Below are positions 17,632 through 25,506 of a stretch of DNA of 43,528 bases, piece by piece. The notes under the pieces were generated by a model. The model was not told where the DNA came from and ran no database searches. It saw only the letters and a program-made list of their open reading frames with translations. Position 1 is the first letter of the stretch. The number at the start of each line of letters is the position of its first letter. Location of the stretch: contig ONPG01000018.1 of the NCBI GenBank assembly GCA_900319645.1, forward strand, positions 1-43,528, read 5' to 3'. The position numbers and the translations under genes were made by a program. Source of the DNA: an uncultured Bacteroidales bacterium (lineage in GTDB: Bacteria > Bacteroidota > Bacteroidia > Bacteroidales > Paludibacteraceae).

Positions 17632-19113
17632 TTAGGATTGAAGAATCGCTTTCCATCGCTCGTACGCTTCGCGGTACTCATCCTGGTGGGCAGGACGGAT
17701 GGTAGCGAGGGTCTGGAGCGTTCGGAAAGCCTCTTCGGGTGTCTGGTAGATTCCGGCTCCTATACCTGCGCCTTTGGCGGCTCCGGCTGCTCCGTCTGTG
17801 TCGTGGAGCAGGATTGTCGCGCCGCTGACGCCGGCTAAGGTCTCGCGGAAAATAGGAGAAAGGAACATATTCGCGTTGCCGGCATGGATAGTGCGGATCT
17901 CGAGTCCCATCTGCTGCATAATCTCAATGCCGTACATAAAGGAGAATACGATACCTTCTTGTGCCGCCCGCAGCAGATGCGCACGGCTGTGCTGGGTGAA
18001 ACTGAGGCCGTGGATAGAGCATCCGCGTTCCTCGTTACAGAGCATTCGTTCCGCGCCGTTGCCAAAAGGCAGAATACTCAGTCCTGCGCAACCGATAGGT
18101 GCCCTTGCGGCCTCTTCGTTCATCTGCGGGTAACTGAGTTCAGGCGCTACCTGATGATGCATCCAGGAGTTGAGAATACCTGTGCCGTTGATACACAGCA
18201 GTACACCCAGACGAGGGGCGGACGGCGTATAATTGACGTGCGCAAAGGGGTTGACGCGTGAGAGCGGGTCGAAAGCCACTTGGTCGATGACGCCATACAC
18301 CACTCCCGAGGTGCCTGCCGTCGAAGCGATCTCTCCGGCGTGCAAGACGCCTAACGAGAGCGCGTTATTAGGCTGGTCACCGGCACGATAGGATACAGGA
18401 ATACCGGCAGGAATACCCAAGAGTTCCGCCGCTTCTTTCGATACGGTTCCTTGGATGCCGAAAGTCGGTTTGGTCTCGCACAGGATCGAGGGATCGATAC
18501 CATAGTGCTCCAACAGCGCGTACGCGGGCGTACCTTCTTTAAAATCCCAGAGGATGCCCTCGCTCAGTCCGCTCATGGTGGTTACCGCCTCGCCCGTAAG
18601 ACGCATGGCGATGTAATCGCCCGGGAGCATAATCTTGTCGATACGGGCATAGAGATCCGGCTCGTTCGCTTTGACCCAAGCCAGCTTGGCGACTGTGAAA
18701 TTACCCGGCGAATTGAGATAGTGCTCCTGGCAATATCCTGCTCCCAAAGCACGGTAAGCCTCTTCGCCATACGGCACGGCGCGGCTGTCGCACCAGATGA
18801 TAGCCGGACGTAGCACGTGCTGGTCCTTATCCACGCACACCAGACCGTGCATCTGATAGCTGATACCGATGGCCACTATGTCCTTTGTACTTGGTCCTTT
18901 GTCACTTGGTAACTTAGATACGGCTTCCCGGAGTGCTGCTTGCGCGTACTCCCACCATTGAGCGGGATCCTGCTCCGCCCATCCTGCCTGACGGGAGAGG
19001 ATAGGAGCCTCCTGTTTGGGGTAAAAAGCCGATGCGATACATTGCCCGCTCTCCGCCTCTACGAGCGAAGCTTTCACAGACGAACTGCCGATATCGAAAC
19101 CTAAAAGAATCAT
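17632..19113 (-). CDS. xylB: xylulokinase
   Basis: Phosphorylates D-xylulose to feed the pentose phosphate pathway. The 493-residue FGGY-family kinase starts with the phosphate loop LGFDIGSSSVKASL and contains GISYQMHGLV, IIWCDSRA and the likely catalytic Asp246 in YRAGDQPNNALSLG. The C-terminal ATPase half contains GVSGATILLHDTDGAAGAAKGAG. The gene is first in its operon with a promoter at 19170-19200. Residues 66-80 (SKLPSDKGPSTKDIV) are low complexity, coded by repeated GACAAAGGACC/GTACAAAGGAC words, and look like an in-frame repeat insert. Confidence 0.96.
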   Translation of the reverse strand: MILLGFDIGSSSVKASLVEAESGQCIASAFYPKQEAPILSRQAGWAEQDPAQWWEYAQAALREAVSKLPSDKGPSTKDIVAIGISYQMHGLVCVDKDQHVLRPAIIWCDSRAVPYGEEAYRALGAGYCQEHYLNSPGNFTVAKLAWVKANEPDLYARIDKIMLPGDYIAMRLTGEAVTTMSGLSEGILWDFKEGTPAYALLEHYGIDPSILCETKPTFGIQGTVSKEAAELLGIPAGIPVSYRAGDQPNNALSLGVLHAGEIASTAGTSGVVYGVIDQVAFDPLSRVNPFAHVNYTPSAPRLGVLLCINGTGILNSWMHHQVAPELSYPQMNEEAARAPIGCAGLSILPFGNGAERMLCNEERGCSIHGLSFTQHSRAHLLRAAQEGIVFSFMYGIEIMQQMGLEIRTIHAGNANMFLSPIFRETLAGVSGATILLHDTDGAAGAAKGAGIGAGIYQTPEEAFRTLQTLATIRPAHQDEYREAYERWKAILQS

Positions 19114-19169
19114 AGCGATTGGATATGGGGTATTGTTGAATGGTGATTGGTGTTTTTCTTTTTGTGGTG

Positions 19170-19200
19170 CAAAGGTACAAAAAAATTACAATATACGCAA
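19170..19200 (-). promoter_or_regulatory. promoter of the xylBAE operon
   Basis: On the reverse strand TACCTTTG (19170-19177) and TTG (19198-19200) are 20 bp apart, 57 bp upstream of the xylB ATG. No operator is obvious. Confidence 0.75.
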
Positions 19201-19260
19201 GTTTATTGCGCATAATTTATGATTCTTCCACCTTTTTGGTAAAAAATTGCCCCCATCTTC

Positions 19261-19894
19261 TTATCCGCCCCAGTTGCTTCTGTCGAGGGAACGGTAGGAG
19301 ATCGATTCCAGCAGATGTTTCTTCTGGATGTTCTCTGCGCCTTCCAAGTCGGCAATAGTGCGAGCTACTTTTAAGATGCGGTCGTAGGCGCGGGCGCTCA
19401 AGCCTAATTTGGTGATCGTGAACTCTAACAGTTTGTCGCTTTCCGGGTCCAAGGTGCAGTATTGCCGCACCATTTTCGCACTCATTTGGGCGTTGCAATG
19501 GATAAGGGGACTGCCGGCAAAGCGTTGTTGCTGAATAGCGCGTGCGCGCATCACCCTCTCGCGCATCACAGCCGACGACTCGCTCGGAGTCGTGTCGCGC
19601 AGCTGGTCGTAAGGAACCGCCTCGATCTCGCATTGGATATCTATTCGGTCCATCAGCGGTCCGCTGATACGGCTTAGATAGCGATGAATCTGCGCCGGCG
19701 TACAGGTGCAAGGGTGGGCGGGATTGTTCTCGCCGTAATGTCCGCACGGGCACGGGTTCATAGCCGCTACTAACATGAACGATGCCGGATAATCGACCGT
19801 CTGTTTGGTCCGGGCTACGGTTATTTTCCTGTCCTCTAAGGGTTGACGCATCACCTCCAATGCCGATCGTTTGTATTCGGGCAGTTCATCCAAG
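19261..19894 (-). pseudogene. comM: displaced 3' fragment of comM (Mg-chelatase-like ATPase)
   Basis: This 634-bp stretch matches 31577-32200, the 3' part of the intact comM, at roughly 95% identity by eye. It runs from the [19 protein letters not shown] codons to the stop. Nearly all differences are synonymous: the proteins differ by little more than NIQ/HIQ and the last residues WGG/WAG, which means both copies evolved under selection until recently. No start, Walker A or N-terminal domain is present, so it cannot make ComM. The open frame to 20049 only adds island-derived residues. I interpret it as the host's original comM 3' end, cut off by the island. Confidence 0.9.
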
Positions 19895-19960
19895 CCGCTT
19901 TCTGTGGCTATTATAAAGCGTTTGAATGCCGATCGTTTGTATTCGGGCAGTTCATCCAAG
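19859..19960. repeat. 36-bp direct repeat at the island's left junction (candidate attachment site)
   Basis: Two identical 36-bp copies (19859-19894 and 19925-19960) encode [11 protein letters not shown] on the reverse strand and are separated by a 30-bp unique spacer, giving a 66-bp (22-codon) period. The equivalent site inside the intact comM (about 32177-32212) differs at about four positions. The first copy ends the comM fragment and the second begins the island, so this is the recombination site or its scar. Confidence 0.75.
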
Positions 19961-20081
19961 AATACAGACTTGTGCCATTCATATAATCCGCTGTGTAGGA
20001 GAAGATTAAATATCAAAAAAGCCACTATTTTTGAACTAAAAAATATCATAATTTTAGGGTTGTCGGAGATTTAACTATCTA

Positions 20082-20204
20082 TTATAACTTCCTATACTCT
20101 GCAACTAATTTCTTCAATTCTGCCTTTTCGTTTAATACTACTGCTGCTCGGATTGCCAATAATAGATGCTGCTTCCGGGTGATATCATCTTCTGTCATTA
20201 CCAT
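20082..20204 (-). CDS. possible small protein (40 aa)
   Basis: An ATG at 20204 opens a 40-codon frame beginning MVMTEDDITRKQHLLLAI and ending KLVAEYRKL, a charged amphipathic helix. It has a well-placed promoter (TACCTTTG at 20264-20271, TTTG at 20292-20295). The ribosome-binding site is weak and upstream frame residues also look protein-like, so it may be the 3' remnant of a larger gene. The rest of 19961-20362 shows no other convincing gene. Confidence 0.4.
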   Translation of the reverse strand: MVMTEDDITRKQHLLLAIRAAVVLNEKAELKKLVAEYRKL

Positions 20205-20263
20205 ACAGTTAGAAAAGTCGACATACTCGTCTTTTTATTATTGCTAATTTTCAAAATCTAGTG

Positions 20264-20322
20264 CAAAGGTACAAAAAAAATCTGACATACACAAATTTAT
20301 TAATATATTGTATGTCAGATTT
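20264..20322 (-). promoter_or_regulatory. overlapping terminator hairpin and promoter
   Basis: A 13-bp perfect inverted repeat (AAATCTGACATAC 20278-20290, GTATGTCAGATTT 20310-20322) with a 19-nt loop is followed on the reverse strand by a T-run, a terminator for the AAA ATPase gene ending at 20363. The same stretch holds a promoter pointing the same way: TTTG (20292-20295) and TACCTTTG (20264-20271), so one hairpin arm lies within the promoter spacer. Confidence 0.6.
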
Positions 20323-20362
20323 TAATTTTTGAAACGCAAACTTGAATTTCTAATCAGATTCA

Positions 20363-22021
20363 CTAACAGAATCCAATTCGTCGTGAATTGCTACTACTGA
20401 AGAGTTCTGTCTTGCAAGCTTCGAGTATAGAATCCATTTTCACTTTGTCATCTCCCGATAGTACCGCATTAACGATCTGTTTCCGTGCAATATTCTCAAT
20501 CTGTCCTCCGCTAAATGAATATTGTTTGGCAAGTTCATAAGCTTCTTTTTCAGAAATCTCCGGCAACATACTATGCCATATATGCTGACTTTCATTTGGT
20601 GTTGGCTTCGGGAACTCAATCTTATAGAGGAAGCGGCGTTCAAATGCAGTATCCAAGTTGCCGGTGAGATTAGTAGTCGCAATCATTATACCATCCAACG
20701 TCTCCATTTCCTGTAAGATGATGTTCTGCATAGCGTTCTCCATCTTATCTACACTATCTTCTGCTCCTTCTTTGCGTTTACATAGGATAGCATCAGCCTC
20801 GTTGAATAGCAAGATCGGCGCTAGTTCTGCCTTTTTACAGCTGTTACGGTATCTCTCAAAAATAGCTTTGGTATTCTTCTCTGTATCTCCTACCCATTTG
20901 CTCCGTAAGTTAGGCACATCCACAATCATTATGCCTCTACCTGTCTTACGTGCCAGTTGCAGAACCGATTCTGTTTTTCCTGTTCCCGGAGCGCCGTAGA
21001 AGATACATGCAAAACCACGTCTCATCCCATGTTTCGTTAAGTTTTCTTGCACAACAGAAAAACGTTCTGCTTGCAATAACGTCTCCAACTGTTCTACTTG
21101 TTTAGTAACAGACGGATTGAAGAATAACTTCTTCGGTGTGATTGAATCTGGATTTTTAATATTTTTGTCTTCATTTACGGCTCCACTCGTATCAATATCT
21201 ACTAAAAAACGCTCCTTGGCTGCATTGGACAGTTTCCACGCATCTATCTCCGTTTGACCATTACTATCACTATAATCCACCAATCCCGCTTCTTGTAAAG
21301 GGTGCGTTCCGCTTTCCAATAAGCGTGCATGGGTACGCATCTGCCACCGCTGTTCAAACACATCCTCTATATCACTTTTGATAATATGCTCATCATGGTT
21401 TTGTATATATAAGTTCGTCATTGCAGCGAATACCAGCATATCCTCGAAGTCTGTAATCTTTGCCATTTCACGCGCGATAATAAGGTGTGGATTTTCATTT
21501 ATCAATTGCAATAGAGCCGTTCGGAAATTTTCATACGATATTCGATCCCGGTCTTTTTTCTCCATCAATACGCTTAAATCCCCTATCCATTGTTCAAGTG
21601 TTAGATTTTTATAATCCTTTGGCGTATATACCCTATTTTCACGAACAGCCTCAATCGCCTCATTTGGAATAGAATAAAATACATCGCCATCTGAATCCTT
21701 AAATTGAGACACATATTGAAACTTCATTAATTCTTCAACCGCTGACCAATACGTAAGAATCTTAATTTGATTGCAATCATAAAAATAAGCAAGATCTTTG
21801 ATGCGTATTCGAGAATCAGAGAGGTCATCGAAAAATGCTGAGAAGAGCATCGCAGCATCATCAGACACATTGATTCGTTTGGCAAAAGCCTGAATATACG
21901 GCAAGGCAGCAGTAATACTTGCTTCTGACAGCTTTTTCTTCTTCATAGCACTGATAATTCCATCTAGCAACTTCACCTGCGTGAATTTTTCTAAATCCTG
22001 GGGCATTGTTTTCGTTTTCAT
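20363..22021 (-). CDS. AAA-family ATPase with N-terminal helical region
   Basis: The start at 22021 (MKTKTMPQDLEKF) lies about 60 bp inside a promoter-proximal frame; the extension to 22123 would begin upstream of the -7 box and is rejected. The 552-residue protein has a helical N-terminal half with winged-helix-like segments (about 60-260), then an AAA module: Walker A GAPGTGKT (343-350), Walker B LLFNEAD (404-410), sensor 1 Asn451 in IATTNLTGNLD, arginine finger FERRF (460-464), and a C-terminal lid (GGQIENIARK). The Walker B aspartate is replaced by Asn407, while Glu408 is kept. It is divergent from the WYL operon and probably part of the same island system. Substrate unknown. Confidence 0.85.
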   Translation of the reverse strand: MKTKTMPQDLEKFTQVKLLDGIISAMKKKKLSEASITAALPYIQAFAKRINVSDDAAMLFSAFFDDLSDSRIRIKDLAYFYDCNQIKILTYWSAVEELMKFQYVSQFKDSDGDVFYSIPNEAIEAVRENRVYTPKDYKNLTLEQWIGDLSVLMEKKDRDRISYENFRTALLQLINENPHLIIAREMAKITDFEDMLVFAAMTNLYIQNHDEHIIKSDIEDVFEQRWQMRTHARLLESGTHPLQEAGLVDYSDSNGQTEIDAWKLSNAAKERFLVDIDTSGAVNEDKNIKNPDSITPKKLFFNPSVTKQVEQLETLLQAERFSVVQENLTKHGMRRGFACIFYGAPGTGKTESVLQLARKTGRGIMIVDVPNLRSKWVGDTEKNTKAIFERYRNSCKKAELAPILLFNEADAILCKRKEGAEDSVDKMENAMQNIILQEMETLDGIMIATTNLTGNLDTAFERRFLYKIEFPKPTPNESQHIWHSMLPEISEKEAYELAKQYSFSGGQIENIARKQIVNAVLSGDDKVKMDSILEACKTELFSSSNSRRIGFC

Positions 22022-22081
22022 AAGTCCATTTTTTTTGAAATTCTTATCCCATGCGGGAACGATTATTTTCAATTTTCGCTG

Positions 22082-22089
22082 CAAAGGTA
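22082..22089 (-). promoter_or_regulatory. -7 box of the AAA ATPase promoter
   Basis: Reverse-strand TACCTTTG at 22082-22089; no good TTTG at the expected -33 position, so this promoter may need an activator. It is divergent from the element at 22221-22253. Confidence 0.5.
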
Positions 22090-22220
22090 CAATATACGGC
22101 TCCCACGAAACGGGAGACATCATCTTTTTATTTATTTGTTACAATTTCCACATTTTAGAGTACATTTACCTCAAAAAATTTGTTCAAGTCATTTTTTTTT
22201 ACTAATTTTGCATGCGTATT

Positions 22221-22253
22221 CATTTTGTGGGAGTACAAAACAGTAATTTTGCA
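22221..22253 (+). promoter_or_regulatory. island promoter element P1 (upstream of the WYL operon)
   Basis: The 33 bp CATTTTGTGGGAG..CAGTAATTTTGCA contain a TAATTTTG -7 box (22244-22251). It matches the element at 28592-28624 at 30 of 33 positions. The TTTG (22224-22227) is only 16 bp upstream of the -7 box instead of 20, unlike housekeeping promoters here. Another TAATTTTG lies at 22203-22210. Confidence 0.7.
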
Positions 22254-22271
22254 ACCGAAAATTTAACACGC

Positions 22272-23186
22272 ATGAATAAAAAATCATCAACAGCTTATCT
22301 TTTTGAGTGCTATATCTGGTTGGTAAACACTATCGCACGTGGTCCTATATCTCGCGCGGATATAGATGACAAGTGGGCGCGATCTTCTGTGAATGACTAC
22401 AAAAAGGATTCTATTCCGGAAAGTACGTTTCATCGTTGGCGTGAAACAGTACAGTTACTTTTCGATATTACTATTAAGTGCAATACGCATGGCGAGTATT
22501 ACATTGAGGAGGCTGCGAGCTTACGCGACACAGACATGCGCACACGCTTGTTAAACCTTATGTCTGTTAATAGCCTTCTCAAAGACAGCAAAGGTTTACG
22601 CGACCAGATTCTATATGAACCTGTTCCTTCCGGGGATAAATTCCTATCACCTATCATTGAAGCATTACGAGATAGATGCGCTATTATGTTGACGTATCAA
22701 AGTTTCAGCAAGACGCAACCTACTACATTTGAGGTTGAACCATATTGCCTCAAAATGTTTAAACAGCGTTGGTATATGTTGGCTTTATCTACAGGGATAG
22801 ACGAAATACGCGTTTATTCTCTTGACCGTATCCATGCTATTGAACCGACTTCGCGCAAATATAAGTTACCGAAAGGTTTTGATGCCGAGTTATATTTCAG
22901 AAATACCTATGGCGTTAGCGGTATGGAAGACGATCCGCAAATAGTAGAAATACGCATTGAGGCATACCAGGCTAATTATCTACGCACCTTACCGATTCAT
23001 TCTTCCCAAGAAGAGATAGAGAGGAACGATGATTATTCTGTATTCCGATATAATATTGTTCCAACATTTGAGTTTATGCAGGAACTACGGAAACAAGGCT
23101 CTACGTTGGAAGTCCTCAGTCCCAAGTGGCTAAGAGACGAGTTTACTCAGGAAGCGGTTAACTTATATGGAATGTATAAAGGATAA
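22272..23186 (+). CDS. WYL-domain transcriptional regulator
   Basis: The ATG at 22272 (MNKKSSTAYLFECYIW) is preferred since the longer frame from 22212 would start inside the promoter. The 304-residue protein has an N-terminal helix-turn-helix-like region (about 1-80, with GPISRADIDDKW and IPESTFHRWRETV), a WYL domain (about 121-200, KQRWYMLAL with Trp167-Tyr168) and a C-terminal WCX-like extension (about 220-300). WYL regulators bind ligands, often nucleic acids or nucleotides, and commonly repress defence or DNA-repair loci. As first gene of a seven-gene operon it is the obvious candidate to control both P1 and P2; this control is inferred. Confidence 0.88.
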   Translation: MNKKSSTAYLFECYIWLVNTIARGPISRADIDDKWARSSVNDYKKDSIPESTFHRWRETVQLLFDITIKCNTHGEYYIEEAASLRDTDMRTRLLNLMSVNSLLKDSKGLRDQILYEPVPSGDKFLSPIIEALRDRCAIMLTYQSFSKTQPTTFEVEPYCLKMFKQRWYMLALSTGIDEIRVYSLDRIHAIEPTSRKYKLPKGFDAELYFRNTYGVSGMEDDPQIVEIRIEAYQANYLRTLPIHSSQEEIERNDDYSVFRYNIVPTFEFMQELRKQGSTLEVLSPKWLRDEFTQEAVNLYGMYKG

Positions 23187-23192
23187 GTATGA

Positions 23193-23747
23193 ATGAAAGA
23201 TTTTGTAGCAATAGATTTTGAAACAGCCAATGGCCAACATTCCAGTATTTGTTCTGTAGGTCTGGTTGTAGTTCGAAATGGTGAAATTGTGGATACCTAT
23301 TATTCACTTGTAAAGCCAATGCCGAACTACTATGCCTGGTTCTGTCAAGAAGTGCATGGACTTGACCATTGCGATACGGATAAAGCTCCTATCTTTTCAA
23401 AGGTTTGGGCTGAGATTGAGAATCTGCTTGCACGCGACTTCCAAGATCAATTCCCAAACTCAGATGAGCCATTATGCGACAAGTTATCCAACTCCGTTAT
23501 TCTTGTTGCACACAATGCCCGATTTGACCAATTGTGCTTGAATGCTGCATTTTCGACTTATGGTATCCACGATCGTTATTACACCTTCTTGGATACGCTG
23601 GCTCAATCGCGTCGTCATTTTGGGAATGCCCTCCCGAACCACCAACTACAAACTGTAGCAGCAGCTTGTGGTTATGACTTAAAGAATCACCACCATGCAC
23701 TTGCTGATGCAGAGGCGTGCGCATGGATAGCAAGAGAAATATTGTAA
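23193..23747 (+). CDS. DEDDh 3'-5' exonuclease (DnaQ/RNase T-like)
   Basis: The 184-residue single-domain protein carries all catalytic residues of the DEDDh family: Asp8 and Glu10 in VAIDFETAN (Exo I), Asp112 in AHNARFD (Exo II), and His167 with Asp172 in NHHHALADAEA (Exo III). Such enzymes degrade single-stranded DNA or RNA with two metal ions. It starts 6 bp after the WYL stop. Standalone DnaQ-like exonucleases occur in several defence loci and next to WYL genes. The substrate cannot be told from sequence. Confidence 0.9.
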   Translation: MKDFVAIDFETANGQHSSICSVGLVVVRNGEIVDTYYSLVKPMPNYYAWFCQEVHGLDHCDTDKAPIFSKVWAEIENLLARDFQDQFPNSDEPLCDKLSNSVILVAHNARFDQLCLNAAFSTYGIHDRYYTFLDTLAQSRRHFGNALPNHQLQTVAAACGYDLKNHHHALADAEACAWIAREIL

Positions 23748-23760
23748 AAATTTCACACAC

Positions 23761-25506
23761 ATGATAGATTTTAACTTTTATTGGATAGCGGATGCCATTA
23801 AAAAGATATATCCGAATAAAGAAATCAATGAACACATTTACTATATTCGTCAATATAATAGATGGATACACATTTCCACTCCTATTGATGATAATTGCAT
23901 TCATTATGAACTAAGTTCACAGCATCTTTCGTTACATTTTGAATATTCGTCATCAGTAGGAGGATATCAAGCATACGTTGCTTTGGTAGACCACTTAACC
24001 CATTTGACAGAAAAAGATGCTCGTTTTCATTGGAGAGAGTTATCTAATGGCTATGGTTGCGATAGCGTACAACCGATTAATAACCCAGATGAATTGATAA
24101 CTATTCTACAAGATTTCATCACTTTTTTTGATCATGCCATTGAGCAGTATTTTTTGCAGCAGACGCCTTCAATACAAAACATCGAAATTGAACAAGAACA
24201 ATGTATTGTCAAAGAAGATGTTTCTATTCAAACTCGAACTCTACTTGATATATACAAGATGAATTTACACATTCCTGTATATCAACGGATCTATTGCTGG
24301 ACAGAAGATAATGTAAGGTGTTTATTGGACGATCTGGAATTACATATAGAAACAAAATCAAGTAACGTTCCATACAGATTAGGTACTATTATCTTGCATT
24401 ATCATGATAATTGCTATGATATAATTGATGGTCAACAACGATTAGTGACGCTGGCATTATTACTTCAAAATATAGGAGTCGTTACAGGGCTTTTAAAAGA
24501 GCAGTTTACATCCAGTGAGGCAAAACAATATATTGCATATAATAAATCTTTAATCGCAAACTATGTGCAAAAATATATTGCGCACAAAGACAAGTTTATA
24601 CAATTTTTATTACATCGCGTAGAATTTGATGTACTAATGCTACATAATTCCTCTTTAGATTTGGCATATACATTTTTTTCTAACGAAAATTCACGAGGGG
24701 TTAGTTTGACTGATTATGATTTACTAAAAGCACATCACCTGCGCTTTATACCAGCAACGTATGAGCAACAATCGCAAAAAGCAGCCGAGAATTGGAATGC
24801 AATGATAGAGAGAGGAAGACGGCAAATTAATGACTATGATACATTACCAGATTATGCTCACACACTTGATACATTTATTTTTCAGTTGCGCCACTGGATG
24901 CGCAAACAAAATATTGAGATATATCCATCCGATCGACATATAAAGCGCGAGTATGAGGCGGCTCCTATTATGCCAGAACTTCCTCCATTTGGAGAGACTT
25001 TCTACTTTAACGAACCTATTCAAGGAGGAACACATTTCTTTACGTTTGTTGAGCATCATTTGTCCTTATATCGGCAATTTATCCAAACAAAAGAATATAA
25101 AGCTTTAAACAATGGGTTGAATGAGTGGGGCAGCTGCCGGTGGTATAAAGAAACGATTAGCGCGATTCTCTTTGCATATTATGAGAAATTTGGGCAATAC
25201 TGCCTTACTGATGCGATGGTTTTAATTATGCGAGTTATGTTAGAACACCGATACAGCATTTCTCGTGCGAATCGAAACGCAGTGGCTGAGTATGCTGCTG
25301 AAATGGGACTAGTACTTATGCTGGATCAAGCAACATCACCTACTTTCTTTATTGCAGAAGTATACAATTTATGTCGAGAGTTCCCACGGAGAATGTTGCA
25401 AGAATTAAGACCTGTTCAAATACGAATGAGGCAAAGTGTTAACTATATTAACGAGCAAATGGAACAATATATATACGTTAATTCTATAAAAAATATCTTA
25501 TCATGA
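23761..25506 (+). CDS. DUF262 (GmrS-like) protein with novel N-terminal domain, no HNH
   Basis: The 581-residue protein has an N-terminal region of about 150 residues that I do not recognise. A DUF262 domain follows: IPVYQRIYCWTEDNV (171-185), YRLGTIIL and the ParB-like signature DIIDGQQR (about 220-227). In GmrSD and BrxU this domain hydrolyses NTP to gate cleavage of modified DNA. Unlike its downstream partner it has no visible DUF1524 HNH-like end; the C-terminal 250 residues are helical. Its stop overlaps the next ATG by 4 bp, implying coupled translation and perhaps a complex. Confidence 0.8.
   Translation: MIDFNFYWIADAIKKIYPNKEINEHIYYIRQYNRWIHISTPIDDNCIHYELSSQHLSLHFEYSSSVGGYQAYVALVDHLTHLTEKDARFHWRELSNGYGCDSVQPINNPDELITILQDFITFFDHAIEQYFLQQTPSIQNIEIEQEQCIVKEDVSIQTRTLLDIYKMNLHIPVYQRIYCWTEDNVRCLLDDLELHIETKSSNVPYRLGTIILHYHDNCYDIIDGQQRLVTLALLLQNIGVVTGLLKEQFTSSEAKQYIAYNKSLIANYVQKYIAHKDKFIQFLLHRVEFDVLMLHNSSLDLAYTFFSNENSRGVSLTDYDLLKAHHLRFIPATYEQQSQKAAENWNAMIERGRRQINDYDTLPDYAHTLDTFIFQLRHWMRKQNIEIYPSDRHIKREYEAAPIMPELPPFGETFYFNEPIQGGTHFFTFVEHHLSLYRQFIQTKEYKALNNGLNEWGSCRWYKETISAILFAYYEKFGQYCLTDAMVLIMRVMLEHRYSISRANRNAVAEYAAEMGLVLMLDQATSPTFFIAEVYNLCREFPRRMLQELRPVQIRMRQSVNYINEQMEQYIYVNSIKNILS

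Noticed and set aside
19261-20049. 262-aa open frame considered as a second functional comM
   Set aside because: It lacks Walker A and the N-terminal domain, and its first 60 residues derive from the junction repeat and island DNA.
23193-23747. DEDDh exonuclease read as the DNA polymerase III epsilon subunit
   Set aside because: No clamp- or polymerase-binding tail, and it is embedded in an accessory operon.
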